64,000 nt of DNA from UBA6623 sp965238125 (GTDB lineage: Bacteria > Acidobacteriota > Terriglobia > Bryobacterales > UBA6623): contig OZ250179.1 of the NCBI GenBank assembly GCA_965238125.1, positions 372,001 to 436,000 on the forward strand, in the 5' to 3' direction. The position numbers and the translations under genes were made by a program. Numbering within the stretch: position 1 is the first letter of the stretch; every line of letters starts with the position of its first letter. The notes under the pieces are model-generated. The model worked only from the letters and a program-made list of their open reading frames with translations, searched no databases and was not told the DNA's origin. This document shows, in pieces, positions 28,262-37,189 of this stretch.

Positions 28262-29740
28262 GTGGCCGAGCACGGTGAAACCTATCCCCGCCGTCGATTT
28301 CTGCGGCAATCCGCGGCCGCGGGCGTGGCGCTTGCCGCAGGGTTGCCCGGACCTTCCTGTTCCTCCCCGGAGTCGGCCCCTACCGCGCGCCGCCCGAATA
28401 TTCTTTTCCTGCTCACCGACGACCAACGCTGGGACATGATGGGTTGCGCGGGCAATTCCATCATCCATACGCCCAACTTGGACCGCCTCGCGGCCGACGG
28501 CGTTCGGTTTCGAAACAACTTTGTCACGACATCGATTTGCGCCGTTTCGCGGGCGTCCTTTTTCACCGGGCTCTATGCGCGTTGTCACGGCATCCACGGT
28601 TTTGGAACTTCGCTGAGCGAGTCGCAACACGAGGCAAGCTACCCGGTGATGCTCCGCGAGGCGGGCTATCGCACCGGCTTTGTCGGCAAGTACGGCGTGG
28701 GCAGGGAGACGCCCGATGGGCTCTATGACGACTTCCGCGGCTTTTCGGGGCAGGGAAGATACTTCCATGATGCCGACGGCGAGCAGCGGCATTTGACTTC
28801 GATGATGGGCGATGACGCCGTCGAGTTTCTGGAGAATTCAAACGACGACCGTCCCTTCTGCCTTTCGGTGAGCTTCAAAGCGCCCCATGTGCAAGACGCC
28901 GAGACGCCTTTCTTTCTCAACGATCCTGCCTACGACGATTTGTACCGAAACGTCTCGCTTCCGGGATGGAAGAAGAACGACCCGCGCTATTACGATCAGT
29001 TGCCCGAGTTTCTGCGCGGGGATTACGAGGGCCGCAAGCGTTGGGATCGCCGTTTTCCGAATCCCGAGAAATGGGAGGATTCGGTCAAGCGCTACTACCG
29101 GCTGATTAGCGGCGTTGACGCTCAGGTCGGGCGCATGCTCGCGGCGCTCGAACGCAGCGGCGCGGACGACAACACCGTCGTGATCTTCACCTCCGATAAC
29201 GGCTTCTATCTAGGAGAGCGCGGGCTGGCGGGGAAGTGGCTGATGCACGAAGAGTCGATCCGCACGCCGTTGATCATTCGGGATCCGCGACTCGCCTCGC
29301 GTGCCGGCACGACCCGCGATGAGATGACGCTCAACATCGACATCGCGCCGACGATGCTCGAGATGGCCGGTCTGCCGATTCCCGAAGCAGTCAACGGCCG
29401 CGGTCTGGCGTCGCTTGTCGGGGGGGAGACGCCGCCCTGGCGTGAGGAGTGGTTCTACGAGCATTTGTTCGAACATGGAACGATTCCCAAGACCGAAGGA
29501 GTTCGCGGCCATCGGTGGAAATATTGCAGTTTCATCGAAGCCGAGCCTTCTTACGAGGAGCTTTACGATCTCGAGACCGATTCGGAAGAGGAACACAACC
29601 TGGCGTCTTCCCCGGAGCACAGGACCCGACTCGATCATATGCGCAGACGGCATGCGGCGTGGAAGTCGAACCTCGAAGCCTGGACACCCGACCGGCGATG
29701 GAGCGAGCCTGAGCCGAGCCGCGACAGTGAGGGGCTGTGA
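28262..29740 (+). CDS. Tat-exported type I sulfatase
   Basis: 492 residues from a GTG start. The Tat-type signal RRRFLRQSAA (10-19) is followed by a hydrophobic stretch and a Cys at 33. The catalytic core begins RRPNILFLLTDDQ, with Asp53/Asp54 as metal ligands. Cys93 in ICAVSRASFFTGLY is the expected formylglycine residue, although the third position is Val instead of the consensus Pro/Ala. TSDNGFYLGERG and GLAGKWLMHEE are further core motifs. It would remove sulfate from a sugar outside the cytoplasm. Its place just before the galactose-type operon suggests a sulfated galactan substrate, by inference. A weak GATACC box lies about 10 bp upstream of the GTG. Confidence 0.93.
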   Translation: MAEHGETYPRRRFLRQSAAAGVALAAGLPGPSCSSPESAPTARRPNILFLLTDDQRWDMMGCAGNSIIHTPNLDRLAADGVRFRNNFVTTSICAVSRASFFTGLYARCHGIHGFGTSLSESQHEASYPVMLREAGYRTGFVGKYGVGRETPDGLYDDFRGFSGQGRYFHDADGEQRHLTSMMGDDAVEFLENSNDDRPFCLSVSFKAPHVQDAETPFFLNDPAYDDLYRNVSLPGWKKNDPRYYDQLPEFLRGDYEGRKRWDRRFPNPEKWEDSVKRYYRLISGVDAQVGRMLAALERSGADDNTVVIFTSDNGFYLGERGLAGKWLMHEESIRTPLIIRDPRLASRAGTTRDEMTLNIDIAPTMLEMAGLPIPEAVNGRGLASLVGGETPPWREEWFYEHLFEHGTIPKTEGVRGHRWKYCSFIEAEPSYEELYDLETDSEEEHNLASSPEHRTRLDHMRRRHAAWKSNLEAWTPDRRWSEPEPSRDSEGL

Positions 29741-29742
29741 AA

Positions 29743-29771
29743 GAGGGCAGGCCTGGAGACCTGCCCCACTG
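29743..29771. repeat. Interspersed hairpin repeat F, copy 2
   Basis: GAGGGCAGGCCTGGAGACCT then GCCCCACTG, differing from the 9093 copy at one position. A truncated piece of repeat C (CCGAGCCGCGACAGTGAG) lies just upstream, inside the end of the sulfatase gene. Confidence 0.75.
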
Positions 29772-29841
29772 ATCGGCGGATCGCTCCTTGCGCTGGCGGC
29801 TTGACCATCCCCTCCGCGCAACCTAAGAGAAACTCAATCGT

Positions 29842-30915
29842 ATGACTTATCCCCTGGCCTGGGAACAGCGTCGCCACCCGTTCCGCGATGAATGGGTGCT
29901 CTACACTTCGCATCGGGCCGGGCGCCCCTGGGTGGGAGAAACCAAGCCGCCCGACCATGCGCCCGCGCCTGCCTACGACCCGACATGCTACCTGTGCCCG
30001 GGTAATGAAAGAATCTCGGGACGCAACCCCGACTACGCGGGCGTGTACGTCTTTCCCAATGACCTGCCCACGTTTTCGAATGACGCGCCCGAGCCCGGGC
30101 CGGGCGACGAGTTGTATCAAACCCGGCGGGCCGCGGGAGCCGGCGAGGTGATTTGCTACCATCCCAACCACGCCATGACGTTCGCCGACTTGACCGACTC
30201 GCAAGGGGCGGCGGTCGTCGAGACTTGGCGGGCGCGTTCTCGAGTGCTTGGAGCGCGGCGGGAAGTCCGCCACGTGCTGATTTTTGAAAACAAAGGTTCA
30301 ATCGTCGGCACGTCGAATCCGCACCCGCATTGCCAACTCTACGCCGGTAATCTGATCTATGGCATCAGCGAACGCGAGCGTGAAGTCGGCCGCCGCTTTC
30401 ATGCCGAAACCGGCCGCTTGCTGGGTCTCGACGTTGTCGAGCGCGAGGGGGCGTCCGAGCGCGTTGTGTGCGAGAACGACGCTTTTCTTGCGTGCGTGCC
30501 GTGGTTTGCGCGCTATGCCTACGAAATGCTGATTCTCCCGAAGACCGAGCTCACCGGCTTAACCGATCTCACCGACGAACAGATCGCGGCCTTGGGCGCC
30601 TTGATGCGGGAAGTGGCCATCCGCTACGACAACTTGTGGCGAATGCCCATGCCCTACGTGATGGCGATTCACCAAGCGCCTTGCGACGGTGAGGACAGTA
30701 CCGGGTATCCTTTTCATATTGAGTATCATCCTCCCTTGCGCAAACCCGACACCCTTAAATACCTTGCCGGCCCCGAAATCGGCGGCGGCTCGATGACTAA
30801 CGAATCGAACCCCGACGAGAAGGCCGCTGAACTGCGAGCCGTTTCCTCGCGCCTTTATGGTGACGAGAAGACTCGTGACGAGGAGTCTCGCGACGAGGAG
30901 TCCTCCCGTGGCTGA
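29842..30915 (+). CDS. galT: Galactose-1-phosphate uridylyltransferase
   Basis: 357 residues. It exchanges UMP between UDP-glucose and galactose-1-phosphate in the Leloir pathway. Zn-type cysteines are Cys49 and Cys52 (CYLCPG). The active-site HPH is at 161-163 (SNPHPHCQ), with His163 as the uridylylated nucleophile. The C-terminal FHIEYHPPL block is present. An unusual 40-residue charged tail (KTRDEESRDEESSRG) carries a short direct repeat. The last 8 bp overlap the next gene, which implies coupled translation. Confidence 0.96.
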   Translation: MTYPLAWEQRRHPFRDEWVLYTSHRAGRPWVGETKPPDHAPAPAYDPTCYLCPGNERISGRNPDYAGVYVFPNDLPTFSNDAPEPGPGDELYQTRRAAGAGEVICYHPNHAMTFADLTDSQGAAVVETWRARSRVLGARREVRHVLIFENKGSIVGTSNPHPHCQLYAGNLIYGISEREREVGRRFHAETGRLLGLDVVEREGASERVVCENDAFLACVPWFARYAYEMLILPKTELTGLTDLTDEQIAALGALMREVAIRYDNLWRMPMPYVMAIHQAPCDGEDSTGYPFHIEYHPPLRKPDTLKYLAGPEIGGGSMTNESNPDEKAAELRAVSSRLYGDEKTRDEESRDEESSRG

Positions 30916-31927
30916 GGCTCTTGACCTCGACCGGGCGCGAAGTTTGCTGTGCGCTTTGGGAGACCACATCCGCGACGCGGTCCTCGAGGCTCGCGCGGAG
31001 AATTCGCAACAAGAACTCGCCGAAATCGCCGCCGTTACCGCCGCCGACACGATCTACCGGATCGACAAGATCACCGAAGACGCCGTGGAAGCCTGGTTCG
31101 AGGAGCACTGGCCCGCCGACGCCCCGGTTGCAATCGTGATGGAGGGCATCGAGGACTCCGATCCTTGGTCTTTTCCGACTTCGACGCCGGTTAATGAGAC
31201 GCTTTGGAAGTGCATTATCGACCCAATTGACGGCACGCGTGGACTGATGTACGACAAGCGGCCTGCCTGGGCCCTGGCCGCCTTGGCGCCGCAACCGGCC
31301 GCGTCGCTTGCCGACCTTAGCGTCGCGGCGATGACTGAAATTCCCACCGTCAAGCAATGGCGCGCCGATCAACTCAGCGCCGTGCGGGGCCGCGGTCCCG
31401 AGGGGGTTGTCGCCGAGGCCGTCGAGGTACGCGACAATTCCAGAAAGCCGTTGGCCCTCAGGCCTTCACAAGCGGCTGATCTACGGCACGGCTTCGCGTC
31501 GTTCGCGCGTTTTTTCCCGCTGGGCAAAGCGCTTACGGCCCGGATCGAGGAGGACCTGTTGGCCGAACTGGATCGTCAGCCCGAAGAGTCTCCCGTCGTC
31601 TTTGAAGACCAATACATTTCGACCGGGGGGCAACTCTACGAACTCGCCGTCGGCCACGACCGCCTGCTGGGCGATTTGCGGCCGCTGGTGCACCGCAAAC
31701 TCGGCGTTAGGTCATCGCTCACCTGTCACCCTTATGACATCGCGACGGCGCTGGTGCTGACCGAGCTTGGCGGCATCGTCGAAGACCCCTGGGGCGAACC
31801 GATTGGAGCGCCTCTCGATACGACCAGCCCGGTTGCCTGGGTGGGTTACGCCAACCAGCGGTTGGCCGAGGCCGTGCGCCCGGTGCTTCAGCGCGTGCTC
31901 GAAAAACACCTTGGAGTCCGGCCTTGA
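30908..31927 (+). CDS. Inositol-monophosphatase-family phosphatase
   Basis: 339 residues from a GTG inside the end of galT. The metal-binding signature IIDPIDGTRGLM is intact (Asp, Asp), preceded by the acidic loop VIMEGIEDSD and followed by a C-terminal SSLTCHPYDIATALVL block. Family members hydrolyse inositol, fructose-1,6-bisphosphate or other sugar phosphates; the substrate here is unknown. Its overlap with galT and a GHMP kinase suggests it removes or balances a sugar phosphate of the same pathway. The longer open start at 30857 would overlap galT further. Confidence 0.88.
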   Translation: MAEALDLDRARSLLCALGDHIRDAVLEARAENSQQELAEIAAVTAADTIYRIDKITEDAVEAWFEEHWPADAPVAIVMEGIEDSDPWSFPTSTPVNETLWKCIIDPIDGTRGLMYDKRPAWALAALAPQPAASLADLSVAAMTEIPTVKQWRADQLSAVRGRGPEGVVAEAVEVRDNSRKPLALRPSQAADLRHGFASFARFFPLGKALTARIEEDLLAELDRQPEESPVVFEDQYISTGGQLYELAVGHDRLLGDLRPLVHRKLGVRSSLTCHPYDIATALVLTELGGIVEDPWGEPIGAPLDTTSPVAWVGYANQRLAEAVRPVLQRVLEKHLGVRP

Positions 31928-33150
31928 AGCGCACCGCATCGGGCGAGGCTCCCGGCCGGCTCGATTTCCTCGGCGGCGTGGCCGACTACAGCGGATCGCT
32001 GGTACTTGAAATGCCGATCCGCGTGACCACGCGCGTGGCCGTATCACGGATTCCCGAGCCCGAGTTTCGACTTTCGAGCGTCGGGTACGGTCGTTGGATT
32101 ATTCCCGCCGAAGGCTTTCTCGCGGCGCGGGACGAGAGCCGGGCCCGTCAGTGGCTCGCCCAGCGCCAAGCGCCCGCTTGGACGTCTTATGTTCTGGGCA
32201 GCCTGTGGGTCTTGTGCCGGGCGAAAGGTGTGTCGCTCGGGGGCGGCTTGTCGTTCCAGGTGCGGTCGCGCGTGCCCGAGGGGATGGGGGTCAGCAGCAG
32301 CGCGGCGCTCGAAGTCGCCACGTTGCGCGCGCTGGGCCGCCTCATGGACGTCGGTTGGGACGGCACTGAATTGGCCCGCCTCGGTCAGCAAGCCGAAAAT
32401 CGCATTGTCGGCGCCCCCTGCGGGCTGATGGACCAACTGACCGCCGAACACGGCGCGCCCGGGTGCCTGCTACCGATCGTTTGTCGCCCTGATCTGCTGC
32501 GCGAGCCCGTACCGTTGCCGCGCGGCGTGACCGTCGTCGGCTGGGCCAGCGGCGTCAAGCACGCCGTTTCAGCTTCCCCCTACGCCACCGCGCGCACGGC
32601 GACTTTCATGGGGAAGCGCATTTTTGAGGAAAAAACCGGGCGGCGGTGGAACCATGCCGCCGAAATCCCGCCGTCGCTTTATGACCGCTTCGCAACGCGA
32701 CTCGTACCGGAATCGATCAGCGGCCGTTGGTTTTCGAAACGTTACGGCAAGACGGCCGATCCGCTGTCGGTCGTCAATCGAGCGCGGGATTACGCCGTGC
32801 GCTCGGCGCTGCGGTTCCCGGTGCAAGAAAACTTCCGGGTCGAGTTGGCGGAATCGCTCTTGCGCGGCGGCGGCGACCGGCTTGAGCAACGCCTTGTCCA
32901 AACCGGCGAGCTGATGCTCGAGTCCCATGCCGGCTACAGCGCGCTCGGCCTTGGCGCGCCCGAGACCGACCAAATGATCGACGCCTTGCTGTCGCTCGGT
33001 CCCGAGCAAGGCGTCTACGGCGGCCGAACCAGCGGCGGCGGCAGCGGGGGAACCGTGGTCGTTTTATTGAAAAAAAGTGCCGTCGGGAAGCTCGCGGCCC
33101 TTGCGAAACAGGTACAGTTTAACGGAACATCGACAACATTGATTCGATGA
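31924..33150 (+). CDS. GHMP-family sugar kinase (galactokinase / L-arabinokinase-like)
   Basis: 408 residues from TTG, overlapping the phosphatase stop by 4 bp. The sugar-binding motif reads GRLDFLGGVADYSGS, closer to the GGIADYSGS of plant L-arabinokinases than to the GEHTDYN of galactokinases. The ATP loop is EGMGVSSSAALEVA, and the C-terminal motif is GGRTSGGGSGGTVVVL. It should phosphorylate C1 of a sugar. With galT next door galactose is the simplest substrate, but the arabinokinase-like signature leaves L-arabinose or a derivative open. Confidence 0.88.
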   Translation: MKRTASGEAPGRLDFLGGVADYSGSLVLEMPIRVTTRVAVSRIPEPEFRLSSVGYGRWIIPAEGFLAARDESRARQWLAQRQAPAWTSYVLGSLWVLCRAKGVSLGGGLSFQVRSRVPEGMGVSSSAALEVATLRALGRLMDVGWDGTELARLGQQAENRIVGAPCGLMDQLTAEHGAPGCLLPIVCRPDLLREPVPLPRGVTVVGWASGVKHAVSASPYATARTATFMGKRIFEEKTGRRWNHAAEIPPSLYDRFATRLVPESISGRWFSKRYGKTADPLSVVNRARDYAVRSALRFPVQENFRVELAESLLRGGGDRLEQRLVQTGELMLESHAGYSALGLGAPETDQMIDALLSLGPEQGVYGGRTSGGGSGGTVVVLLKKSAVGKLAALAKQVQFNGTSTTLIR

Positions 33151-33204
33151 AGCAGTCGGCGCGGAACGTCACTTCGCCGATTTTCGGGAAAGCAGCCAAG
33201 CAAC

Positions 33205-34881
33205 ATGAACGAAGCAGTAACGATCTCGACCTGGGCCTGGGCCGACACCGTGACCCTCAGCCTGTTTTTCGCCGGCATGATCGGCATCATCGTGTGGGTG
33301 ATGCGGATGAAGGAGGAAACCACCTCGGACTACTTTCTTGCCGGTCGCGACGCCGGTTGGTTGGCGATCGGGGCATCGATCTTCGCATCCAACATCGGTT
33401 CGGAGCACGTCGTGGGCCTTGCCGGCGCCGGGGTAGCAAGCGGCATGGCGATGGCTCATTGGGAAATGCATGCCTGGCTGATTCTGGTGCTCGGCTGGGT
33501 CTTCGTTCCCTTCTATGCGCGCAGCATGGTCTACACCATGCCGGAGTTTCTCGAACGCCGCTTCTCGCCCGGCGCGCGGTCGTTTCTCTCGGTGATCTCG
33601 CTGGTCAGTTATGTGCTGACGAAAGTGGCGGTAACGGTCTATGCCGGCGGCATCGTCTTCAAGCAGGTCCTCGGCATCGAAAGCTGGATGGGGATTGATT
33701 TCTTCTGGATCGGGGCCATCGGCCTGGTCGTAGTCACCGGCATCTACACGGTGGTTGGCGGCATGAAATCGGTACTCTACACGTCGCTGCTCCAAACCCC
33801 GATCTTGCTGATCGGCTCGCTGATGATTCTGGTCATCGGGTTGTCGCAGCTGGGCGGGTGGGGAGAGTTGGAACGCATCACCGGCGCGGCAAAGACCGAG
33901 TTCGGCGATTCCATGCTTTCGCTGATTCGCTCGCCCGATGACACGACCTTCCCGTGGACCGGCGTCTTGTTCGCTTCGCCCATCATCGGCTTTTGGTATT
34001 GGTGTACCGACCAATACATCGTTCAGCGCGTGCTGTCGGGCCGCAATCAAACCGAGGCCCGCCGCGGGACGATCTTCGGCGGCTACCTGAAACTCACGCC
34101 GGTTTTCATCTTTCTCATTCCTGGCATGATCGCCTTCGCTCTGAACGAAAAAGGGCTGATGCCGCTCGACAGTCCCGACGCCGCCTTCCCGACTCTCGTC
34201 TCGACCTTGCTGCCGATGGGCATGAAGGGCGTGGTGGTCGGCGGACTGGTGGCCGCGTTGATGAGTTCGTTGGCGTCGCTGTTTAATTCCTCGGCGATGC
34301 TGTTTACGGTGGATTTCTATAAGAAATACCGCCCCAACGCGAGCGAGGAAAGACTGGTCTACGTGGGCCGCGTGGCCACGGTGGTGGTTGTGGTGCTCGG
34401 GGTGCTGTGGATCCCGGTTATGCGCGGCACAGGACAAGTGCTGTACGAATACCTGCAAGACGTGCAGTCGCTGCTGGCGCCCGGCATCGCCGCCGTCTTC
34501 CTGCTGGGCGTTTTCTGGAAGGGCGCAACGGCCGCTGGCGGGCTGGCCGGGCTGACCTTTGGTTTTGTCTTCGGGATGCTGCGTCTGGGGATGCGCGTTG
34601 CTGAAAACAGCCTCGACCCGAGCGGATTCCTCTATCAGGTCATCCTCTCGCCCAACTGGTTGCACTACTCGATCTACTTGTTCCTGGCGTCGTTGTTTGT
34701 GATCTGGCTGGTGAGCCGCGTGACCGAAAAGCCGACCCCGGAGATGTTGCAGGGGTTGACCTACGGGTCGGCGACGCCCGAGCAGATCGCCGAGACTCGC
34801 AATAGTTGGACGTTGGGCGACGTCATTCACTCGGCTGTCATCGTCGCTGTTATCGTCATTTTCTACGCGTATTTTTGGTAG
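33205..34881 (+). CDS. Sodium:solute symporter (SSS family, SglT-like)
   Basis: 558 residues with about 14 membrane helices. Family marks include FLAGRDAGWLAIGASIFASN, IGSEHVVGLAGAG, the WYWCTDQYIVQRVL block (helix 7-8), and ALMSSLASLFNSSAMLFTVD (Na2 site). This subgroup includes Vibrio SglT, which takes up galactose or glucose with Na+. As the fourth gene after galT, phosphatase and kinase (54 bp gap) it is the likely uptake route for the operon's sugar. Confidence 0.94.
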   Translation: MNEAVTISTWAWADTVTLSLFFAGMIGIIVWVMRMKEETTSDYFLAGRDAGWLAIGASIFASNIGSEHVVGLAGAGVASGMAMAHWEMHAWLILVLGWVFVPFYARSMVYTMPEFLERRFSPGARSFLSVISLVSYVLTKVAVTVYAGGIVFKQVLGIESWMGIDFFWIGAIGLVVVTGIYTVVGGMKSVLYTSLLQTPILLIGSLMILVIGLSQLGGWGELERITGAAKTEFGDSMLSLIRSPDDTTFPWTGVLFASPIIGFWYWCTDQYIVQRVLSGRNQTEARRGTIFGGYLKLTPVFIFLIPGMIAFALNEKGLMPLDSPDAAFPTLVSTLLPMGMKGVVVGGLVAALMSSLASLFNSSAMLFTVDFYKKYRPNASEERLVYVGRVATVVVVVLGVLWIPVMRGTGQVLYEYLQDVQSLLAPGIAAVFLLGVFWKGATAAGGLAGLTFGFVFGMLRLGMRVAENSLDPSGFLYQVILSPNWLHYSIYLFLASLFVIWLVSRVTEKPTPEMLQGLTYGSATPEQIAETRNSWTLGDVIHSAVIVAVIVIFYAYFW

Positions 34882-34883
34882 GC

Positions 34884-34924
34884 CAAACCGAGCCGCGAAC
34901 GTCAGTGAGCGGTATGGGACGAGG
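34884..34924 (+). repeat. Interspersed repeat C, plus orientation
   Basis: Begins 2 bp after the symporter stop codon (CAAACCGAGCCGCGAACGTC...). Pairs with the inverted copy at 35107-35150. Between them (34925-35106) I see no gene. Confidence 0.85.
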
Positions 34925-35106
34925 CTGCCCGGAGGCAAAAAGAGTGGCGGTCATGAAGCCGTCGAACCAGGGACTCCCTCCTGGTTCGATGGCCGACCTC
35001 GGAACCGGGGAACGGACTCCACCGCTCAATCAAAGCGTTGCCGACGCCCCGGACATCGTATCTCGTTCCCGGGTATTGCGCTTCCACCACTTTTCTTGGG
35101 GCTGAA

Positions 35107-35150
35107 GGGCCTCATCGCATACCGCTCACTGACGCTCGCGGCTCGGTTTG
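35107..35150 (-). repeat. Interspersed repeat C, minus orientation
   Basis: Reverse complement of 34884-34924. It is followed by two more degenerate copies of its end (CGGCTCGGTTTGG, CGGCTCAGTTTGG), giving a short tandem array up to 35194. These tandem units create a spurious frame with DARGSV-type repeats. Confidence 0.85.
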
Positions 35151-35199
35151 GCAAGTGCACGGCTCGGTTTGGAACGTTCGCGGCTCAGTTTGGCCCCGC

Positions 35200-35205
35200 T
35201 ATAAT
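35200..35205 (+). promoter_or_regulatory. TATAAT -10 box of yceD-rpmF-plsX
   Basis: Perfect TATAAT with a weak -35 (TTCGCG, 17 bp upstream). It lies 30 bp before the yceD ATG, directly after the repeat C array. Confidence 0.55.
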
Positions 35206-35235
35206 GAATGCGGTAATGTTTTTCGAGGCTGGACC

Positions 35236-35775
35236 ATGCTGTTTGACGTTGCCGTACTGGAAGGCCGTGCGATCCGGTTCGATGAATCCTTCGGCCCCGG
35301 TAAACTGAACTTCTCCGGCAGTGAGTGGAAGCAGGCGGGCGACCTTCAGGCCGGCGGCCTGGCGGAACTGCTCGACCCGGCCGGATCGAGGACCATTCGG
35401 GTCCGCGGTAGGGTCCGGGGCGAGATGCAGAGCACTTGTGCTCGTTGCTTGGAGCCGGTTTCGACCCGCTTGGACGGCCGGCTCGACCTTTTCTACTATC
35501 CGATGAGCGTGATCGCCCGGAGGGAAGAGGTCGCGATTGGTCGAGACCAAACCGATGTCGGGTTCTACGAAGACCCCGGGCCGGCGCTGCTCGAGGTCCT
35601 GCGGGAGCAAGTGATGCTGTGGCTGCCGATGCGCAGCCTCTGTAGCGATGAATGCCTGGGGATCTGTACGCAATGCGGAACGAATTTGAATAAAGGAACC
35701 TGCGATTGTGCTCCCGTGACGGCCGATCCGCGCTGGAACGCGCTACACGACTTACAGCTCAAGACCGGCCCCTAG
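35236..35775 (+). CDS. yceD: YceD/DUF177 protein
   Basis: 179 residues. The family is required for normal 23S rRNA levels in several bacteria and is almost always upstream of rpmF, as here (37 bp gap). It has the N-terminal beta region, a CARC cysteine pair (STCARCLEPVSTRL), and a C-terminal Cys cluster (CSDECLGICTQCGTNLNKGT then CDC) that probably binds Zn. DPRWNALHDL closes the domain. An upstream ATG is possible, but MLFDVAVLEG is the conserved start. Confidence 0.92.
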   Translation: MLFDVAVLEGRAIRFDESFGPGKLNFSGSEWKQAGDLQAGGLAELLDPAGSRTIRVRGRVRGEMQSTCARCLEPVSTRLDGRLDLFYYPMSVIARREEVAIGRDQTDVGFYEDPGPALLEVLREQVMLWLPMRSLCSDECLGICTQCGTNLNKGTCDCAPVTADPRWNALHDLQLKTGP

Positions 35776-35812
35776 CCGATTGGTGCTGTTGCGGAATCAG
35801 GAATAACTTGTC

Positions 35813-35995
35813 ATGCCGAATCCGAAACGTAAACACTCGAAAGCCCGCACCCACAAACGCCGTGCGCACCATCATCTGCGTACCGAGTCGCCAAGCCTAT
35901 GCCCGAACTGCGGCGCGGCGAAGCGGTCTCATCGTGCCTGTCCCGAATGCGGCCAATACTGCGGCCGGGAAGTCATCGAGGTCGAGAGCGAATAA
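35813..35995 (+). CDS. rpmF: 50S ribosomal protein L32
   Basis: 60 residues: MPNPKRKHSKARTHKRRAHH is the classic L32 N-terminus, and CPNCGAAKRSHRACPECGQY supplies a four-Cys zinc ribbon. It belongs to the yceD-rpmF-plsX cluster. Confidence 0.97.
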   Translation: MPNPKRKHSKARTHKRRAHHHLRTESPSLCPNCGAAKRSHRACPECGQYCGREVIEVESE

Positions 35996-36085
35996 TTTTC
36001 CCGCGGGATTACCCCCTCAGACCGCGCCTTTGTCCCGATGCGCGGTTTCCCTCGCCGGGTTGTTCCTAGGACAATCGTGAGCCGT

Positions 36086-37138
36086 ATGATCACGATCAGC
36101 GTTGACGCGATGGGTGGCGACTCGGCCCCGGCGGTCGAGGTCGAAGGGGCCGTTTTGGCCGCTCGCGAGTATGATGTCGGCGTTGTGCTCGTCGGTCGTG
36201 AAGATGTTCTCGGTCCCGAACTCGGGCGCCATGAGACGGCCGGGCTATCGATCGAAATCGTCCACGCCGCCGAAGTCATCATGATGGATGACAACCCGAC
36301 GCAGGCGCTGCGTAAGAAACGCGACAGCTCGATTCGAGTGGCCGCGCGGCTGGTGCGCGAAGGCCGCGCGCAAGGGCTGATTTCCGCCGGCAATACCGGG
36401 GCCGCCATGGCCACGAGCAAGATCGTGCTCGGCGTTCTGCCCGGCGTTCACCGGCCCGCGCTGGCGCAGGTTTTCCCGACGCTCGAGGGCACTTGGGCGG
36501 TCCTGATCGACGTCGGCGCCAATGTCGACTGTCCGGGCGAGATGCTGGCGCAGTTCGCCATCATGGGCGAGGTGTACTCACGCGTGCTGTGCCGCCGGGA
36601 GAATCCGCGAGTCGGGTTGCTTTCGATCGGCGAAGAGGAACACAAGGGCAACGAACAAACTCGTGCCGCGACGCCCTTGCTCAAGAAACTTCCCCTTGAC
36701 TTCATCGGCAACGTCGAAGGCCGCGACCTCTATAGCGGGTTGGCCGATGTCGTTGTATGCGACGGTTTCATCGGCAACGTCGCCCTCAAGGTCAGCGAAG
36801 GCCTCGTGAAGACCATCAAATCGATGCTGCGGGAATCACTTGAGGGCAACCTCACCCGCAAAATGGGGTACGTGTTGGCGCGCAATGCGTTCGAGGATTT
36901 CCGCAAGAGGGTCGATTATTCCGAGTATGGCGGAGCGCCCCTGTTGGGCGTCAAGGGCGTTTGCATCATCTGCCACGGCAGCTCGAACACCAACGCCATC
37001 AAGAACGCCATCCGCGTCGCGAAGGAGTTTCACGAGGGCGGGGTCAACGACAAGATCGAAGCCGCGATGGTCGAGAGCCTCAACGGCGTCGAAGCCGCGC
37101 GGACCGCGCCCAACGTGGTCAGCTCGCCGACTTATTGA
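36086..37138 (+). CDS. plsX: Phosphate acyltransferase PlsX
   Basis: 350 residues. It makes acyl-phosphate from acyl-ACP for phospholipid synthesis. Signatures are ISVDAMGGDSAP at the start, SAGNTGAAMATS and GRDLYSGLADVVVCDGFIGN. IS copy 3 inserted at the TA of the original TAA stop. The reading now passes ACT TAT TGA, with the stop supplied by the element, so the protein gains a single Tyr and should be functional. Genes normally downstream (fab cluster) are absent; the IS and converging pilus genes follow. Confidence 0.96.
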   Translation: MITISVDAMGGDSAPAVEVEGAVLAAREYDVGVVLVGREDVLGPELGRHETAGLSIEIVHAAEVIMMDDNPTQALRKKRDSSIRVAARLVREGRAQGLISAGNTGAAMATSKIVLGVLPGVHRPALAQVFPTLEGTWAVLIDVGANVDCPGEMLAQFAIMGEVYSRVLCRRENPRVGLLSIGEEEHKGNEQTRAATPLLKKLPLDFIGNVEGRDLYSGLADVVVCDGFIGNVALKVSEGLVKTIKSMLRESLEGNLTRKMGYVLARNAFEDFRKRVDYSEYGGAPLLGVKGVCIICHGSSNTNAIKNAIRVAKEFHEGGVNDKIEAAMVESLNGVEAARTAPNVVSSPTY

Positions 37139-37189
37139 GTCTCGCAAAATAAAGTGACATCTTTTTGGGGTACGTACGTCTTTGTATGT

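Noticed and set aside
33169..34938. 589-codon open frame opposite the Na+ symporter
   Set aside because: Composition of His/Gln/Arg/Asp typical of an antisense shadow; the plus frame is an unmistakable SSS transporter.
34806..35105. Open frame with DARGSV-type repeats near 34.8-35.2 kb
   Set aside because: It is a translation of repeat C and its tandem copies, not a gene.
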